From Poa pratensis (Eukaryota > Streptophyta > Magnoliopsida > Poales > Poaceae), in the NCBI GenBank assembly GCA_947311845.1, contig CAMZMU010000027.1, forward strand, positions 49,514,094 to 49,578,093: a DNA stretch of 64,000 nt, written 5' to 3'. Under the pieces are notes generated by a model, which did not search any database, was not told the origin of the DNA, and was given only the letters and a program-made list of their open reading frames with translations. The translations under genes and the position numbers were made by a program. Positions 1 through 11,192 of this stretch are shown piece by piece (positions within the stretch are counted from its first letter, which is position 1; the number at the start of each line of letters is the position of its first letter).

Positions 1-140
1 TCTTCTATTCTGCATGGCAGGTTGATATGTATCTTAATGTATTCCAAGTGGCTTACTTCTATCCGGGAGATGTTGTCCTGCAGGACATCTCCTGATGAGT
101 ACACCTATATGAGTCTGACTGTTAAACGTCGCAGTCTGTG
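1..140 (+). mobile_element. Left piece of an older LTR retrotransposon's 3' internal region
   Basis: This stretch ends in ctgtg (136-140), and the same five bases follow the inserted 10.8 kb element at 10905-10909. Removing that element joins 1-140 to 10910-11192, which runs into a polypurine tract and an LTR at 11193. I therefore read it as the non-coding 3' internal part of the host retrotransposon. No domain is visible. The link rests on the target-site duplication and on orientation. Confidence 0.55.
136..140. repeat. Target-site duplication ctgtg, left copy
   Basis: The five bases ctgtg directly precede tgaaaggg at 141 and recur at 10905-10909 directly after cctttca. A perfect 5 bp duplication is the usual footprint of LTR-element integration. 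Confidence 0.85.
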
Positions 141-1456
141 TGAAAGGGCATGGCGTCCCCATGTGTGGTTTTGGTAATTAATGACAATCCCTATGGACTA
201 ATGGTTGCATTGAGTTATACTTGTAGTGTTTGTCCATAGACCATGCTTGAACTCCATGTGTTGGATTCAAGGTTGATGCCTTGAATATATTGATATAATG
301 AAGTATTTGGCATCAAGATCATCGAGGTGTATGGATATATACTTGATATGATCAAGAAGAAGAGTATGTGATGACCAAGTTGTTATTCGAGGAGTTATCC
401 GATGTTTGGTCACATGTGAGTTGAGCATATTGCAATTATGTCTTGAAGAAAAGGATTAGTGATCATTCATGGTTTTCTTCAAGACATCGTCTATTGAAAA
501 GAGAAGAAAAGATACAAGGTTGATCAAGATATTGATCAACTCACAAAGCTAAAAGATGTACCAAGTGGGATCATGTATCTCTTGGTATGGTAAGCAATTG
601 TCCATATAGCTTTGTGAACTAACCCATGATATGTGTGTGGCATTTATATGTATGGTTAGGTATCTTTCTATGGGCTAGCATCAAATGAAGATTTCATATA
701 GCCCATGAAGGATGACGTCAAGTGGTGATCGTCATCAAGCTTGAGTTGTGCAAATTCAAGAGAAGTTTCTCGAAGATATTATATGTTTGAAGCTTGCCAC
801 CCATTTGGAGATAATGGTCAAGTGAAGATGTGCCGATGAGAGGCTCTCCCATAGTGGAGTATGGGGAGAAATATGTGGATCTTCACCAAGCGAAGCGCAA
901 TCAAGAAAGGTGGTACACTTGAGAAGATCAAGATCGTCATTATCTAGTCAAGTGGAATGCGCAAGGCAAAGGTATGATCTTGATAGGGTTTCTATTTTAC
1001 CGGTCTCATGTTGTTAGTTGGGAGACCGGGTTATAGGATAGATACTGTACTATCAAGAGGGGCTCTCGACTAAAGCCTAAGCGTATCAGTTGGAGAGAGC
1101 TCAAACCTTTGCATACTTGGCATCATCATCTTTCTTGGTTCTTATTTGGTTTTCTCCTTGGTGGGTTTTGGTGCTTGTTGTGATCTTCACGACAAGCCCA
1201 AGTTCACCGAAAACGAATTTCGTATGGAAAACTTGTTGCGTTTTCGGTTTTGGAGGTTTGCCGGTTATTCCTTTTTAGAGAGGTTTTACCTTTCTCCATT
1301 TGGTTTTATCTTCCATTGTTGGACTATGATGTTTCTCTGCATGATCTTGTAAAGCTCTTCGTTGCGATTCCAACGAGCCCGAGAACATCAAAAACGGAGT
1401 CCGGATGATCAAGATATCTTCGTTTTCGTGTTCAGTGTTTCTGCAGTTTTCTGAGG

Positions 1457-1602
1457 GGCCGAAGTTCCGGTTTTGGCCGGAAATTCCGGGCAAATTTCTG
1501 GCCAAAGTTCCGGCCGAGTACAGAACCGTTTTTTAGTCGCTTTTCTGGGGGTCCGGAAGTTCCCGGCCGGAAGTTCCGGCCCTGGGACCGGAAGTTCCGG
1601 CC
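1457..1602 (+). promoter_or_regulatory. U3 palindrome array ccggaagttccgg
   Basis: Several copies of a palindromic motif close to CCGGAAGTTCCGG, some degenerate, lie 40-180 bases upstream of TATAAATA. The position suggests an enhancer-type cluster in the LTR promoter. The binding factor, if any, is unknown. The spacing GAA-n-TTC does not match the canonical heat-shock element, which has two bases between the half-sites. Confidence 0.6.
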
Positions 1603-1638
1603 TAAGTGAGCCTGCAACGGCTATTTCGGTGGGAAGGC

Positions 1639-1646
1639 TATAAATA
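1639..1646 (+). promoter_or_regulatory. TATA box of 5' LTR
   Basis: TATAAATA followed by a pyrimidine-rich ccctccccttctt stretch. The same motif stands at the same LTR position at 9829-9836 and 40500-40507. It probably directs element transcription. Confidence 0.65.
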
Positions 1647-2708
1647 CCCCTCCCCTTCTTCAACCTTGGGCAACTCGTTTTTCCCTCTCTCTCCTCCATT
1701 GTTTGACCTTGGAAAAGCTTGTCCCCTCTCAATCCCTCCCATGATTCTTGCATATCTTTGAGGGAAAAGTGAGAGGAGATCTAGATCTATTGTTCCACCA
1801 ATCCATCTCTCCTCTAAGTGAGGGGAAGCCTTTGGATCTAGATCTTGGAGTTCCATTTGTTGAGTTCTTCCTTGTTCTTCTCTCTTCTCCCCCCACAAGC
1901 ATTAGTTGCTTTTGGTGGGATTTGAGAGTGTAGGATTTTGAGCACTTCTTGTGTTCTTGCCCATTGCATCGGTTGCATCGGTTTGAGTTCTCCACGGTGA
2001 TACGTGGAAATCGAAGTTGAGAAGCTTGTTACTCTTGGGTACTTGGGGTGCCCTAGAGCTTGTCCTCTTGGGTACTTGGAGTGCCCTAGACGGTCCTAGT
2101 TGATCTCGGAGTTTTGGTGGCTCGCGGGATTGTTGGGAGCCTCCAATTAAGTTGTGGAGATGCGCCCCAACCTTGTGATTCTTGTGGCTTTGGGAGCCGC
2201 GGAATTCGGTGAGAGCCTCCAATTAAGTTGTGGAGTGTGCCTCATCCTTGTACGGGTTCGGTGACCACCCTTAAGTGTCCCATAGTGGTTCGTGGCACTC
2301 CGCATTGGTGGAGGCACGAAGGAGATTACGGTGTGCCATTTGACGGCTATTCGGGGATCACTTTGTGACTCCGCACCGCTCCAACGGAGACGTAGCTTCC
2401 ATTGGGAAGTGAACTTCGGGATAAATCATCGTCTCCAAGTGCCTCGGTATTTCTATACTCGAGCTTCTTACTTATGCTATTTACTTTGTGATAGCCATCG
2501 AGCTTGAAGTAATATATCTTGCTATCACATATTTGCTTATATTGTTTAGCATAAGTTGTTGGTGCACATAGGTAAACCTAGCTTATTTAGGTTTCGTGCT
2601 TGATAAATTAAACACTAGTTTTATTCCGCATTTATTCAAGCCTAAACCATAAAGAATTTTAAATCGCCTATTCACCCCCCCCCTCTAGGCGACATCCGTG
2701 TCCTTTCA

Positions 2709-2722
2709 ATTGGTATCAGAGC
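2709..2722 (+). other. Primer-binding site for initiator tRNA-Met
   Basis: TGGTATCAGAGC at 2711-2722, two bases after the 5' LTR, is the standard complement of the plant initiator tRNA-Met 3' end used to prime minus-strand DNA. Confidence 0.9.
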
Positions 2723-2763
2723 GGGTTCTCTCCTTATTAGGCTTCACCGCCTAGAGAGTAAAG

Positions 2764-5141
2764 ATGTCGTCTAGCGGACTAGTGCACAATGCTTCTTTTA
2801 TATTAGATGGCACAAATTATGATGTTTGGAAAATTCGCATTCTTGATATTATTCGGGTCATTGACCCATACATAGAGCGAATTCTAGATAGGGGTTATTC
2901 TCCTCCAAGGAATCCCAAAAGATTATCTTTATTGGATGAGAATAATTCCTATCTAGATGCTCAAGCTTCTAATGTGATTTTCAATGCTTTGAGCGATGTA
3001 GTTATTATGTCGGTCTCTCCTTTTCGGAATGCTCATGAGCTTTGGACCAAGCTTCAAGATAAATATGATGTGTCCAAGAATTGTGGAGATGATTGTTGTC
3101 CCTCCACTTCCGGCCGTGATGAGTTCTCAACTTCTTCTACTTCACCTACATGTGGCAAGCCACAAAGTAATGCAATGGTGAGTAGTGATAGATATTACAA
3201 TAATGATAGTGAGCTTATTGTTGATGATACTTCACCTCTATCTTATTGCAATGATTTATCTTTGGACTCAAACGCATCTAGCACCAAAAATGATCTACAT
3301 GCTTGTGTTGATAGTCCTTGCATATCATGTACAAATTGCTTGATTAATCCTTGTGATGATATGCTCTCTATACCTTGTTGTCATGATAAAAAGGCTTCTA
3401 TTTCCTCTAGTATTTTGGCTAACAATGTAGAGGAAACCGAACACTCCATGGAACAAGATATGGATTTAAATGGTGACTCAAGTAATTCTTCATCGTCATC
3501 ATCATGTACTCACTTTTGCCTTATGGCTAAAGCTTCCGAGGTATCTCCTACTTTGGATCCCAATATATCTCATGATGATATTGATGAGGAAAATGAACAA
3601 AATGATAATGATGCTTCCATACTCGAGAAGGGTAAAATGGTTATTCATTCTCTTTCAAAGAATAAAAATGCTTGTTCTAACTTTATAGAAATCTTGACTA
3701 TTGCTATCGAGAGCAAGAAACTTATTGATGAGCATGAAGACATGATTGAGAAAATGCAAAGCCGCGAATATAAGTATGCGGATGAGATCGCCGATCTCAA
3801 GGAAGCTCTTGAAGAAGAACAATCCACCAAGGAGACTCTTGAGGAAACTTTTGCTCTTGAACTTTCTAGAGTAACGGAATCCCATGATAGATCTCTTAAA
3901 GTGGCAAATGACTTCAAATTATCAAATGGTAAGCTTATAGATGCACATGCCAAACTCCTTGAGGATTTTGAGCACCTAGATAATGGCTCTAGGGTCATTA
4001 AGGGTGAGCTCATCAAACTCACCGAGTCTCATGCGCAACTTAAAGCTTCTCACTCTAAAGAGCTTGCCAAGTTACTTTCTCCTATTGTCATAAATAAGAT
4101 GCTTGTGCTACTAACTCTATCTCTTGTGAAGCATCCATATTAACGGAGAATGTTGAGCTAAGGGCTCAACTTGCATTGCTTTCTAGCAATTATGGGAAAT
4201 TGGAAGAAAGACATGAAAAGCTTTCGAGCTCTCATGAGAATCTTTTAGTCTCCAATGATAAGCTAAAGTTAGCTTATGAGGCTATTATTACAAAGGTGAA
4301 ATCTTGTGAGCCTCATGTGGACAATGGCACAACTTCTACTCAACATGCTTTATTGCCATGTGCTAGTCCTTGTAATTCATCCACTCATAATATTGCTACA
4401 TCTTGTGATGAATTACTTTCCTTGCCTTTTTGTTCTAACAATGAAGCTTCTACTTCCTCTAGTGTTTTTGTTGATACTAACCATGTAGAGGAATTAAAAG
4501 AGCTCAAGGCACAAGTCACTTCTTTGAAGAAAGACTTGGAAAAGCGTCATGATGGGAAGCCCACACTTGACAACATGTTGAGTGTGCAAAGACGTCCCAA
4601 TGACAAGAGTGGACTTGGATTCAACTCCAATAGTAAGAACAAGTCCAAGTATAACAAGAAAAAGAAGGGCCAAGAACAAGTCAAGAATTCGGCCAAGATC
4701 ACTTGCTTCAAGTGCAAAGTTGAAGGGCACCATGTTAGATCTTGCCCTATGAAGAAGAAATCTCTTAGCAAGAAGGAACAAGGGAAGAGGCCTCAAGTTC
4801 AAACTCAAGTTCATCAAGATGAAGAACGGTCCCTTCCCAAGAAGAACCATGGCATGCCTCCTCATGATGAAGCTTCAACTAAGAAGAAAGGAGGAAGCAA
4901 ATGTTGCTACATATGTCGTGAGAAGGGTCATTTTGCCTCTTCATGCACTAGTGGTAACTTATCCAATCCCATAATAATTGATAATGTTTATTCTCTTAGG
5001 AAGGATAAGGTTGGCAATGTGTTTGCCAAATATGTTGGTACTCAAAGTGGTGTCAAGAAAAGGACCATTTGGGTTGCCAAGCCTATTGTGACTAACCTCT
5101 TAGGACCCAACTTGGTTGGGGACCAACAAACTAAAACTTGA
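2764..5141 (+). pseudogene. Copia-type gag with one frameshift
   Basis: The frame opens at 2764, just after the primer-binding site, and runs to 4143. The homologous frame resumes before 4176 and stops at 5141, so about one base was lost near 4095-4105. The N-terminus (FILDGTNYDVWK, then HELWTKLQDKYD) is typical of the Copia gag UBN2/DUF4219 family. The middle is Ser/Asn/Asp-rich and then a long Glu/Lys heptad-like stretch, probably coiled coil (about 3690-4300). Two CCHC zinc knuckles follow, CFKCKVEGHHVRSC (about 4702-4743) and CYICREKGHFASSC (about 4903-4944), consistent with RNA binding in a virus-like particle. No protease active-site motif follows. The shift probably abolishes full-length Gag. 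Confidence 0.85.
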
Positions 5142-8100
5142 TCAATAGGTGTTGGTGGAGGGCATTAGAGACTTGGCTACATCATGAAGAATTAAGGGAT
5201 CTTCATCAATTATATTCTCTCAAGCCAAGTCATTTGGATTATATTGTTCTATCTCATATCCAATGTTCCTCCTTGCGGTAACTTGTGTTTAAATCATACA
5301 TACATTGAAAGTTGCTTGCACCCTTGCATGTGTTTGGTTTTGTACCTTGCTAGTGTTTGTATGTGTTGTGCTCTCTACTTACTTATCTTGAGAAATCAAG
5401 TATGTGTATGTTGGTTTGCACACCATGTATGTGTGTGTTTGTGTTGAGCCATTTGTATCAACTTGCTTATATCTTAATTGGCTCTTTTTGAGAGATTTTT
5501 GGACTATTCCATTTTGGGGGAGTGATATGCTTGCGCACTTCACAATCCTAAAAATGTGTATACATGAGTTCTACCACTTAGAGTTGATATATCAATCTTA
5601 TCTAGTTTCTATGTGGTATGTCATACTCATGAGAAATTTAAATTCTATAATGTCCATTAATTATCTCTAGTTGGTTTTTATTTGCCTCTTGTGGAGAATA
5701 AAGGGATTATTACATTATGGGGGAGTAATAAGCTATGTGCATATTACAAACCTAGACAATGTGAACAATTGAGGTATTGTCACCTAGAATTGATATTGTT
5801 AATTATCATATTCCTATGTGGCATGTTTCTCAAACAAGTTCCCATTTGCTTGAATGTTTTTTTCTTACTAACACTTTGGATCTTGTTTGTGATGAATGTT
5901 CTTGGTAAGGTTTTCCTCTAATATGTTCTCATATATCTCTTTGGGAAACCAATTGCTTCAAAGCACTCTTTGTAGTTGCTTTGCATAATCGCGTGAATAT
6001 TTGAAGCTATCAAGAACATTTATCTACATAAGCATCACACTTAAATCTTATCCTTCACCATGTGCTTATTGGTTGTGAAGATGATCTTGAATATCAATCC
6101 AATACACCACTAAGAAATTTCTACATATACTCCTTTTCCATGACAATTGATAGTCATAATTGTGGTGAAATTTGTAGATCATCTTTATATTGGCTCTTGA
6201 CTTTATTGCCTTATTTCTTGCCAAAATTAATGTGTTTTAACTCCCGTTGTCTTCCTTGCCTCTTGTGGATCATTTTACTTTACTCAAACTTTCCTAGTGT
6301 TTTATTTGGTGTAGGAGAGGCATTGATCCCATCATTGTGCACCTTGCATTCAAAGTCTACTTATAGATAATGCACTATTCTTGGGTGAGCTATCCTATAT
6401 TGAATACAAACTTATATTTTCATTAGTATTGGATCTTATTTATATTCTATTTGTATTTGATCCTTTCCATTGGTCTTTGATCCCGATGACATGTCTCATG
6501 TAAGACAAACCTTTTCGGCTTGGTACTTTGTGCCATCATGAAAAGTGTAGAGGGTGTGGTTTATTTGTTGGAACCCCACTCTTTCTTTTTGAGAGTTTGT
6601 CCCAATTGGCATCTCTCTGGGAGTGGGTTATATCATTCGTTGATTAACATCTCTCTCTCTCAATTGGTATCTTATTTTCATTTTGATATCTTTGTCCAAT
6701 TGATACTTTTCAATCATGTGTTGGTTTGGTTTTAGTTTCAATTGGCTTCTCTAAATCAATTTTTGATTTGGATCTTTGATATAATTTGGACCATCTTTGA
6801 TTTCTTGATATTTGTCCAAATTGTATCTCATTTTGGTTATTAAAGTTAATAGGCATGCATATGTACTACATGTTTATTTTATGGCATGCTTTCTTTCTTT
6901 GTGCCAATATATAGGTGAAACTCCTCGAAATCCTAAATTTGTTAAGATGTGCATGAAATCCAATTTCATATCTATATGCACATATTTTTTGAGGAGTTCC
7001 TTCTATGTATTGTAGTTTGACTAACTACTTGGACCCAATTAGTTTGGGAACAATTTTACTTGAATATGTTTTAGGTACATGGAGATGCATTGGATGCTTG
7101 TCTCATTTATAATGAAGGTGCCTCACTACATGCTTATTGGAGTCAAGCGAGGATGGTTGATGAAATTTTATCTACTACATCAACCCAATGTCATCTCGGT
7201 AACAAGTATTCACCCTCATGCATACTTTTCTAGCATCCAACCTTGTGTAGGTTGCATCATGGCATGAAACTTATTTATACCTTTATTGTGTTCTTGCAAA
7301 ATTTTAGAGAGACTTTATTGATGAATTTGCAAATCCTATTCGATTCTTATGATACTTGTTGCTTTATCAATGCGTCCCATCTATCTCTTTTCTCTTAGTG
7401 ATATTTGTGATGCATTTGTTGTGGTTGAATTTGAAGTTCATTATTATACAATATGAGAATATTGAGCTATGGGCTATGATCCTAAACAAACATCATATGT
7501 GTATATTTATGACTTCCCTTTGGATATCGTGTTTCTTTTCCTTAGTAACTACTTTTATGTGTACATGTTTCTTTGTGGATATATCTCATGATTGTTGTAC
7601 ACTTAGAAACTTTATACATGAGAAATTACATCTTTACTCGATATCCTAATTCTTCGGTGTCACCTCTTTTACTCCGTTTTTGATTCTTTGGCGTGACTCC
7701 GAAAAGAATTTGATTTATGAGTGCATATCCTATTTTATCTTGTGAATTCATTTGGTTTTGTGTTTGAGGATACCGGAGGAGTGAGGATTCCATGTTTGTA
7801 CACCTTGTATTCAAATACAATAATTCTAAATTGTGTACAAATATTGGGGAGCTCCTCTACTTCCTTTAAAACACTCTTTTGCTCGAACCATAATATCTTG
7901 TGTTTATTTGGTTAGTTGGATCTTTTGATTGCTTACTTTTTATTTGGAGAATTGTAAAAAGTTTTCCATATCGTTTGCAATCTTTGGATCCTCAATATAG
8001 TTTGTGCTCTCTCCAACTATTCGTCATTGGATATGTGTATTTGATTTCACTCATATTTTGAGAAATGCACACGTTATGGGGGAGCTCATACTATATTGAC

Positions 8101-8313
8101 CTTCTAAGATTTTTTCGCCCATTTTGGAAATGGATGCCAATGGGGGAGAAGTTTTATAGGGTTTAAGGGAATTTGGTGTTATGCTTTTTGTTTTGTTCAT
8201 AAGCATTACCTTTCATGCTCATGCATCCATGCTTGTTGATTTGCATGGTTGCTTAATTCATTATATAAACCTTTGTAAAAGAGATTGTCATCAATTACCA
8301 AAATGGGGGAGAT
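5142..8313 (+). other. AT-rich internal spacer with repeated polypurine motifs
   Basis: Where pol would be expected there are 3.2 kb of AT-rich DNA with only short ORFs, many Cys/Phe/Leu-rich and without domains. The motif tgggggag recurs at about 5515, 5719, 8077, 8139 and 8303, the last being the functional tract next to the LTR. Multiple polypurine tracts are a described sirevirus trait. It may be a noncoding carrier region or a degraded post-pol region. Confidence 0.6.
8301..8313 (+). other. Polypurine tract before 3' LTR
   Basis: aaatgggggagat directly precedes TGAAAGGG at 8314, the expected primer site for plus-strand DNA synthesis. Confidence 0.85.
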
Positions 8314-9625
8314 TGAAAGGGCATGGCGTCCCCATGTGTGGTTTTGGTAATTAATGACAATCCCTATGGACTAATGGTTGCATTGAGTTATACTTGTAGT
8401 GTTTGTCCATAGACCATGCTTGAACTCCATATGTTGGATTCAAGGTTGATGCCTTGAATATATTGATATAATGAAGTATTTGGCATCAAGATCATCGAGG
8501 TGTATGGATATATACTTGATATGATCAAGAAGAAGAGTATGTGATGACCAAGTTGTTATTCGAGGAGTTATCCGATGTTTGGTCATATGTGAGTTGAGCA
8601 TATTGCAATATGTCTTGAAGAAAAGGATTAGTGATCATTCATGGTTTTCTTCAAGACATCGTCTATTGAAAAGAGAAGAAAAGATACAAGGTTGATCAAG
8701 ATATTGATCAACTCACAAAGCTAAAAGATGTACCAAGTGGGATCATGTATCTCTTGGTATGGTAAGCAATTGTCCATATAGCTTTGTGAACTAACCCATG
8801 ATTTGTGTGGCATTTATATGTATGGTTAGGTATCTTTCTATGGGCTAGCATCAAATGAAGATTTCATATAGCCCATGAAGGATGACGTCAAGTGGTGATC
8901 GTCATCAAGCTTGAGTTGTGCAAGTTCAAGAGAAGTATCTCGAAGATATTATATGTTTGAAGCTTGCCACCCATTTGGAGATAATGGTCAAGTGAAGATG
9001 TGCCGATGAGAGGCTCTCCCATAGTGGAGTATGGGGGAGAAATATGTGGATATTCACCAAGCGAAGCGCAATCAAGAAAGGTGGTCCACTTGAGAAGATC
9101 AAGATCGTCATCATCTAGTCAAGTGGAATGCGCAAGGCAAAGGTATGATCTTGATAGGGTTTCTATTTTACCGGTCTCATGTTGTTAGTCGGGAGACCGG
9201 GTTATAGGATAGATAACGTACTATCAAGAGGGGCTGTCGACTAAAGCTAAGCGTATCAGTTGGAGAGCTCAAACCTTTGCATACTTGGCATCATCATCTT
9301 TCTTGGTTCTTATTTGGTTTTCTCCTTGTTGGGTTTTGGTGCTTGTTGTGATCTTCACGACAAGCCCAAGTTCACCGAAAACGAATTTCGTATGGAAAAC
9401 TTGTTGCGTTTTTGGTTTTGGAGGTTTGCCGGTTATTCCTTTTTAGAGAGGTTTTACCTTTCTCCATTTGGTTTTATCTTCCATTGTTGGACTATGATGT
9501 TTCTCTGCATGATCTTGTAAAGCTCTTCGTTGCGATTCCAACGAGCCCGAGAACATCGAAAACGGAGACCGAATCATCAAGATATCTTCGTTTTCGTGTT
9601 CAGTGTTTCTGCAGTTTTCTGAGGG

Positions 9626-9791
9626 GCCGAAGTTCCGGTTTTGGCCGGAAATTCCGGCCATCCGGAAGTTCCGGGCAAATTTCCGGCCAAAGTTCCGGCC
9701 GAGTACATAACCGTTTTTTAGTCGCTTTTCGGGGGTCCGGAAGTTCCGGCCCCAGGACCGGAAGTTCCGGCCTGGACCGGAAGTTCCGGCC
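9626..9791 (+). promoter_or_regulatory. U3 palindrome array in 3' LTR
   Basis: The same CCGGAAGTTCCGG cluster as in the 5' LTR, but with extra units (around 9658-9676 and 9755-9790). TATAAATA follows at 9829-9836. The two LTRs were identical at insertion, so the copy-number change arose afterwards. Confidence 0.6.
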
Positions 9792-9828
9792 TAAGTGAGC
9801 CTGCAACGGCTATTTCGGTGGGAGGGGC

Positions 9829-9836
9829 TATAAATA
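9829..9836 (+). promoter_or_regulatory. TATA box of 3' LTR
   Basis: TATAAATA in the same context as 1639-1646. An active 3' LTR could read out into 10905 onward. Confidence 0.6.
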
Positions 9837-10904
9837 CCCCTCCCCTTCTTCAACCTTGGGCAGCTCGTTTTTCCCTCTCTCTCCTCCATTGTTTGACCTT
9901 GGAAAAGCTTGTCCCCTCTCAATCCCTCCCATGATTCTTGCATATCTTTGAGGGAAAAGTGAGAGGAGATCTAGATCTATTGTTCCACCAATCCATCTCT
10001 CCTCCAAGTGAGGGGAAGCATTTGGATCTAGATCTTGGAGTTCCATTTGTTGAGTTCTTCCTTGTTCTTCCTCTCTTCTCCCCCACAAGCATTAGTTGCT
10101 TTTGGTGGGATTTGAGAGTGTAGGATTTTGAGCACTTCTTGTGTTCTTGCCCATTGCATCGGTTGCATCGGTTTGAGTTCTCCACGGTGATACGTGGAAA
10201 TCGAAGTTGAGAAGCTTGTTACTCTTGGGTACTTGGGGTGCCCTAGAGCTTGTCCTCTTAGGTACTTGGAGTGCCCTAGACGGTCCTAGTTGATCTCGGA
10301 GTTTTGGTGGCTCGCGGGATTGTTGGGAGCCTCCAATTAAGTTGTGGAGACGCGCCCCAACCTTGTGATTATTGTGGCTTTGGGAGCCGCAGGAATTCGG
10401 TGAGAGCCTCCAATTAAGTTGTGTAGTGTGCCTCATCCTTGTACGGGTTCGGTGACCACCCTCAAGTGTCCCATAGTGGTTCGTGGCACTCCGCATTGGT
10501 GGAGGCACGAAGGAGATTACGGTGTGCCATTTGATGGCTATTCGGGGATCACTTTGTGACTCCGCACCGCTCCAACGGAGACGTAGCTTCCATTGGGAAG
10601 TGAACTTCGGGATAAATCATCATCTCCAAGTGCCTCGGTATTTCTATACTCGAGCTTCTTACTTATGCCATTTACTTTGTGATAGCCATCGAGCTTGAAG
10701 TAATATATCTTGCTATCACATATTTGATTATATTGTTTAGCATAAGTTGTTGGTGCACATAGGTAAACCTAGCTTATTTAGGTTTTGTGCTTGATAAATT
10801 AAACACAAGTTTTATTCCGCATTTGTTCAAGCCTAAACCATAAAGAATTTTAAATCGCCTATTCACCCCCCCCCCCCCCTCTAGGCGACATCCGTGTCCT
10901 TTCA

Positions 10905-10909
10905 CTGTG
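10905..10909. repeat. Target-site duplication ctgtg, right copy
   Basis: Matches 136-140 and marks the right edge of the 10.8 kb insertion. Confidence 0.85.
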
Positions 10910-11192
10910 AGAGTCGGGTGCTCTTTAATAAACTCATGAAAGGTCTCAGAGTATGACGTATAAGCTCCAACCGCGGGGAAGCCTTGCCGTAGCCCAGTAT
11001 CGGTCAAGGATTTGTGTGAAACTAGATTTGCAGCAAACTTGTAGTTCAAGGCCTAGTCCACTATTCAAGTTGCGGTCTAACGTAGCATAAGTTCTAAGTT
11101 GTGTTCAACTTTACAGTCTCCACTATACCGGTATATAAAACAATGTTTTGGAACAAAGTGGTTTGATGTGCCAATGAGATTTTGTGGGGGAT
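10910..11192 (+). mobile_element. Right piece of the interrupted older retrotransposon
   Basis: Non-coding sequence that continues 1-140 once the insertion is removed. It ends in a purine-rich tgtgggggat (11183-11192) directly before the LTR start TGTTGG at 11193, as expected for a polypurine tract on the plus strand. Confidence 0.6.

Larger units (their letters stand above)
141..2708 (+). repeat. 5' LTR of the 10.8 kb element
   Basis: This 2568 bp copy matches 8314-10904 almost throughout. It begins TGAAAGGGCATGG and ends GTGTCCTTTCA. The U3 part holds a cluster of short palindromes (1457-1602) followed by a TATA box at 1639-1646. Near the end is a run of nine C. The small ORFs inside it recur in the other LTR copies and are not genes. 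Confidence 0.92.
141..10904 (+). mobile_element. Non-autonomous sirevirus-like LTR retrotransposon, complete
   Basis: The element has two LTRs (141-2708 and 8314-10904) starting TGAAAGGG and ending CCTTTCA. It has a primer-binding site matching initiator tRNA-Met at 2711-2722, a gag reading frame broken once, a final polypurine tract at 8301-8313, and a perfect ctgtg duplication. No protease, integrase, reverse transcriptase or RNase H frame is visible between gag and the 3' LTR, so it would need enzymes from a relative. Copia-type gag, very long LTRs, tRNA-Met priming and repeated polypurine motifs fit the sirevirus branch of Copia; that family call is inference. The few differences between its LTRs suggest a fairly recent insertion. 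Confidence 0.9.
8314..10904 (+). repeat. 3' LTR of the 10.8 kb element
   Basis: This 2591 bp copy is nearly identical to 141-2708. It differs by scattered substitutions, by extra palindrome units in 9626-9791, and by a longer C run near the end (14 against 9). It is followed by ctgtg at 10905. Confidence 0.92.

Noticed and set aside
1457..1602. CRISPR-like or heat-shock-element array
   Set aside because: The repeats are short palindromes with irregular spacing in an LTR of a plant element, not a repeat-spacer array. The GAA-TTC spacing is one base, not the two of heat-shock elements.
2292..2507. 71-codon ORF beginning MALRIGGGTKEITV
   Set aside because: It recurs in every copy of this LTR (also 10483-10698 and 41150-41365), has no domain, and lies inside LTR sequence.
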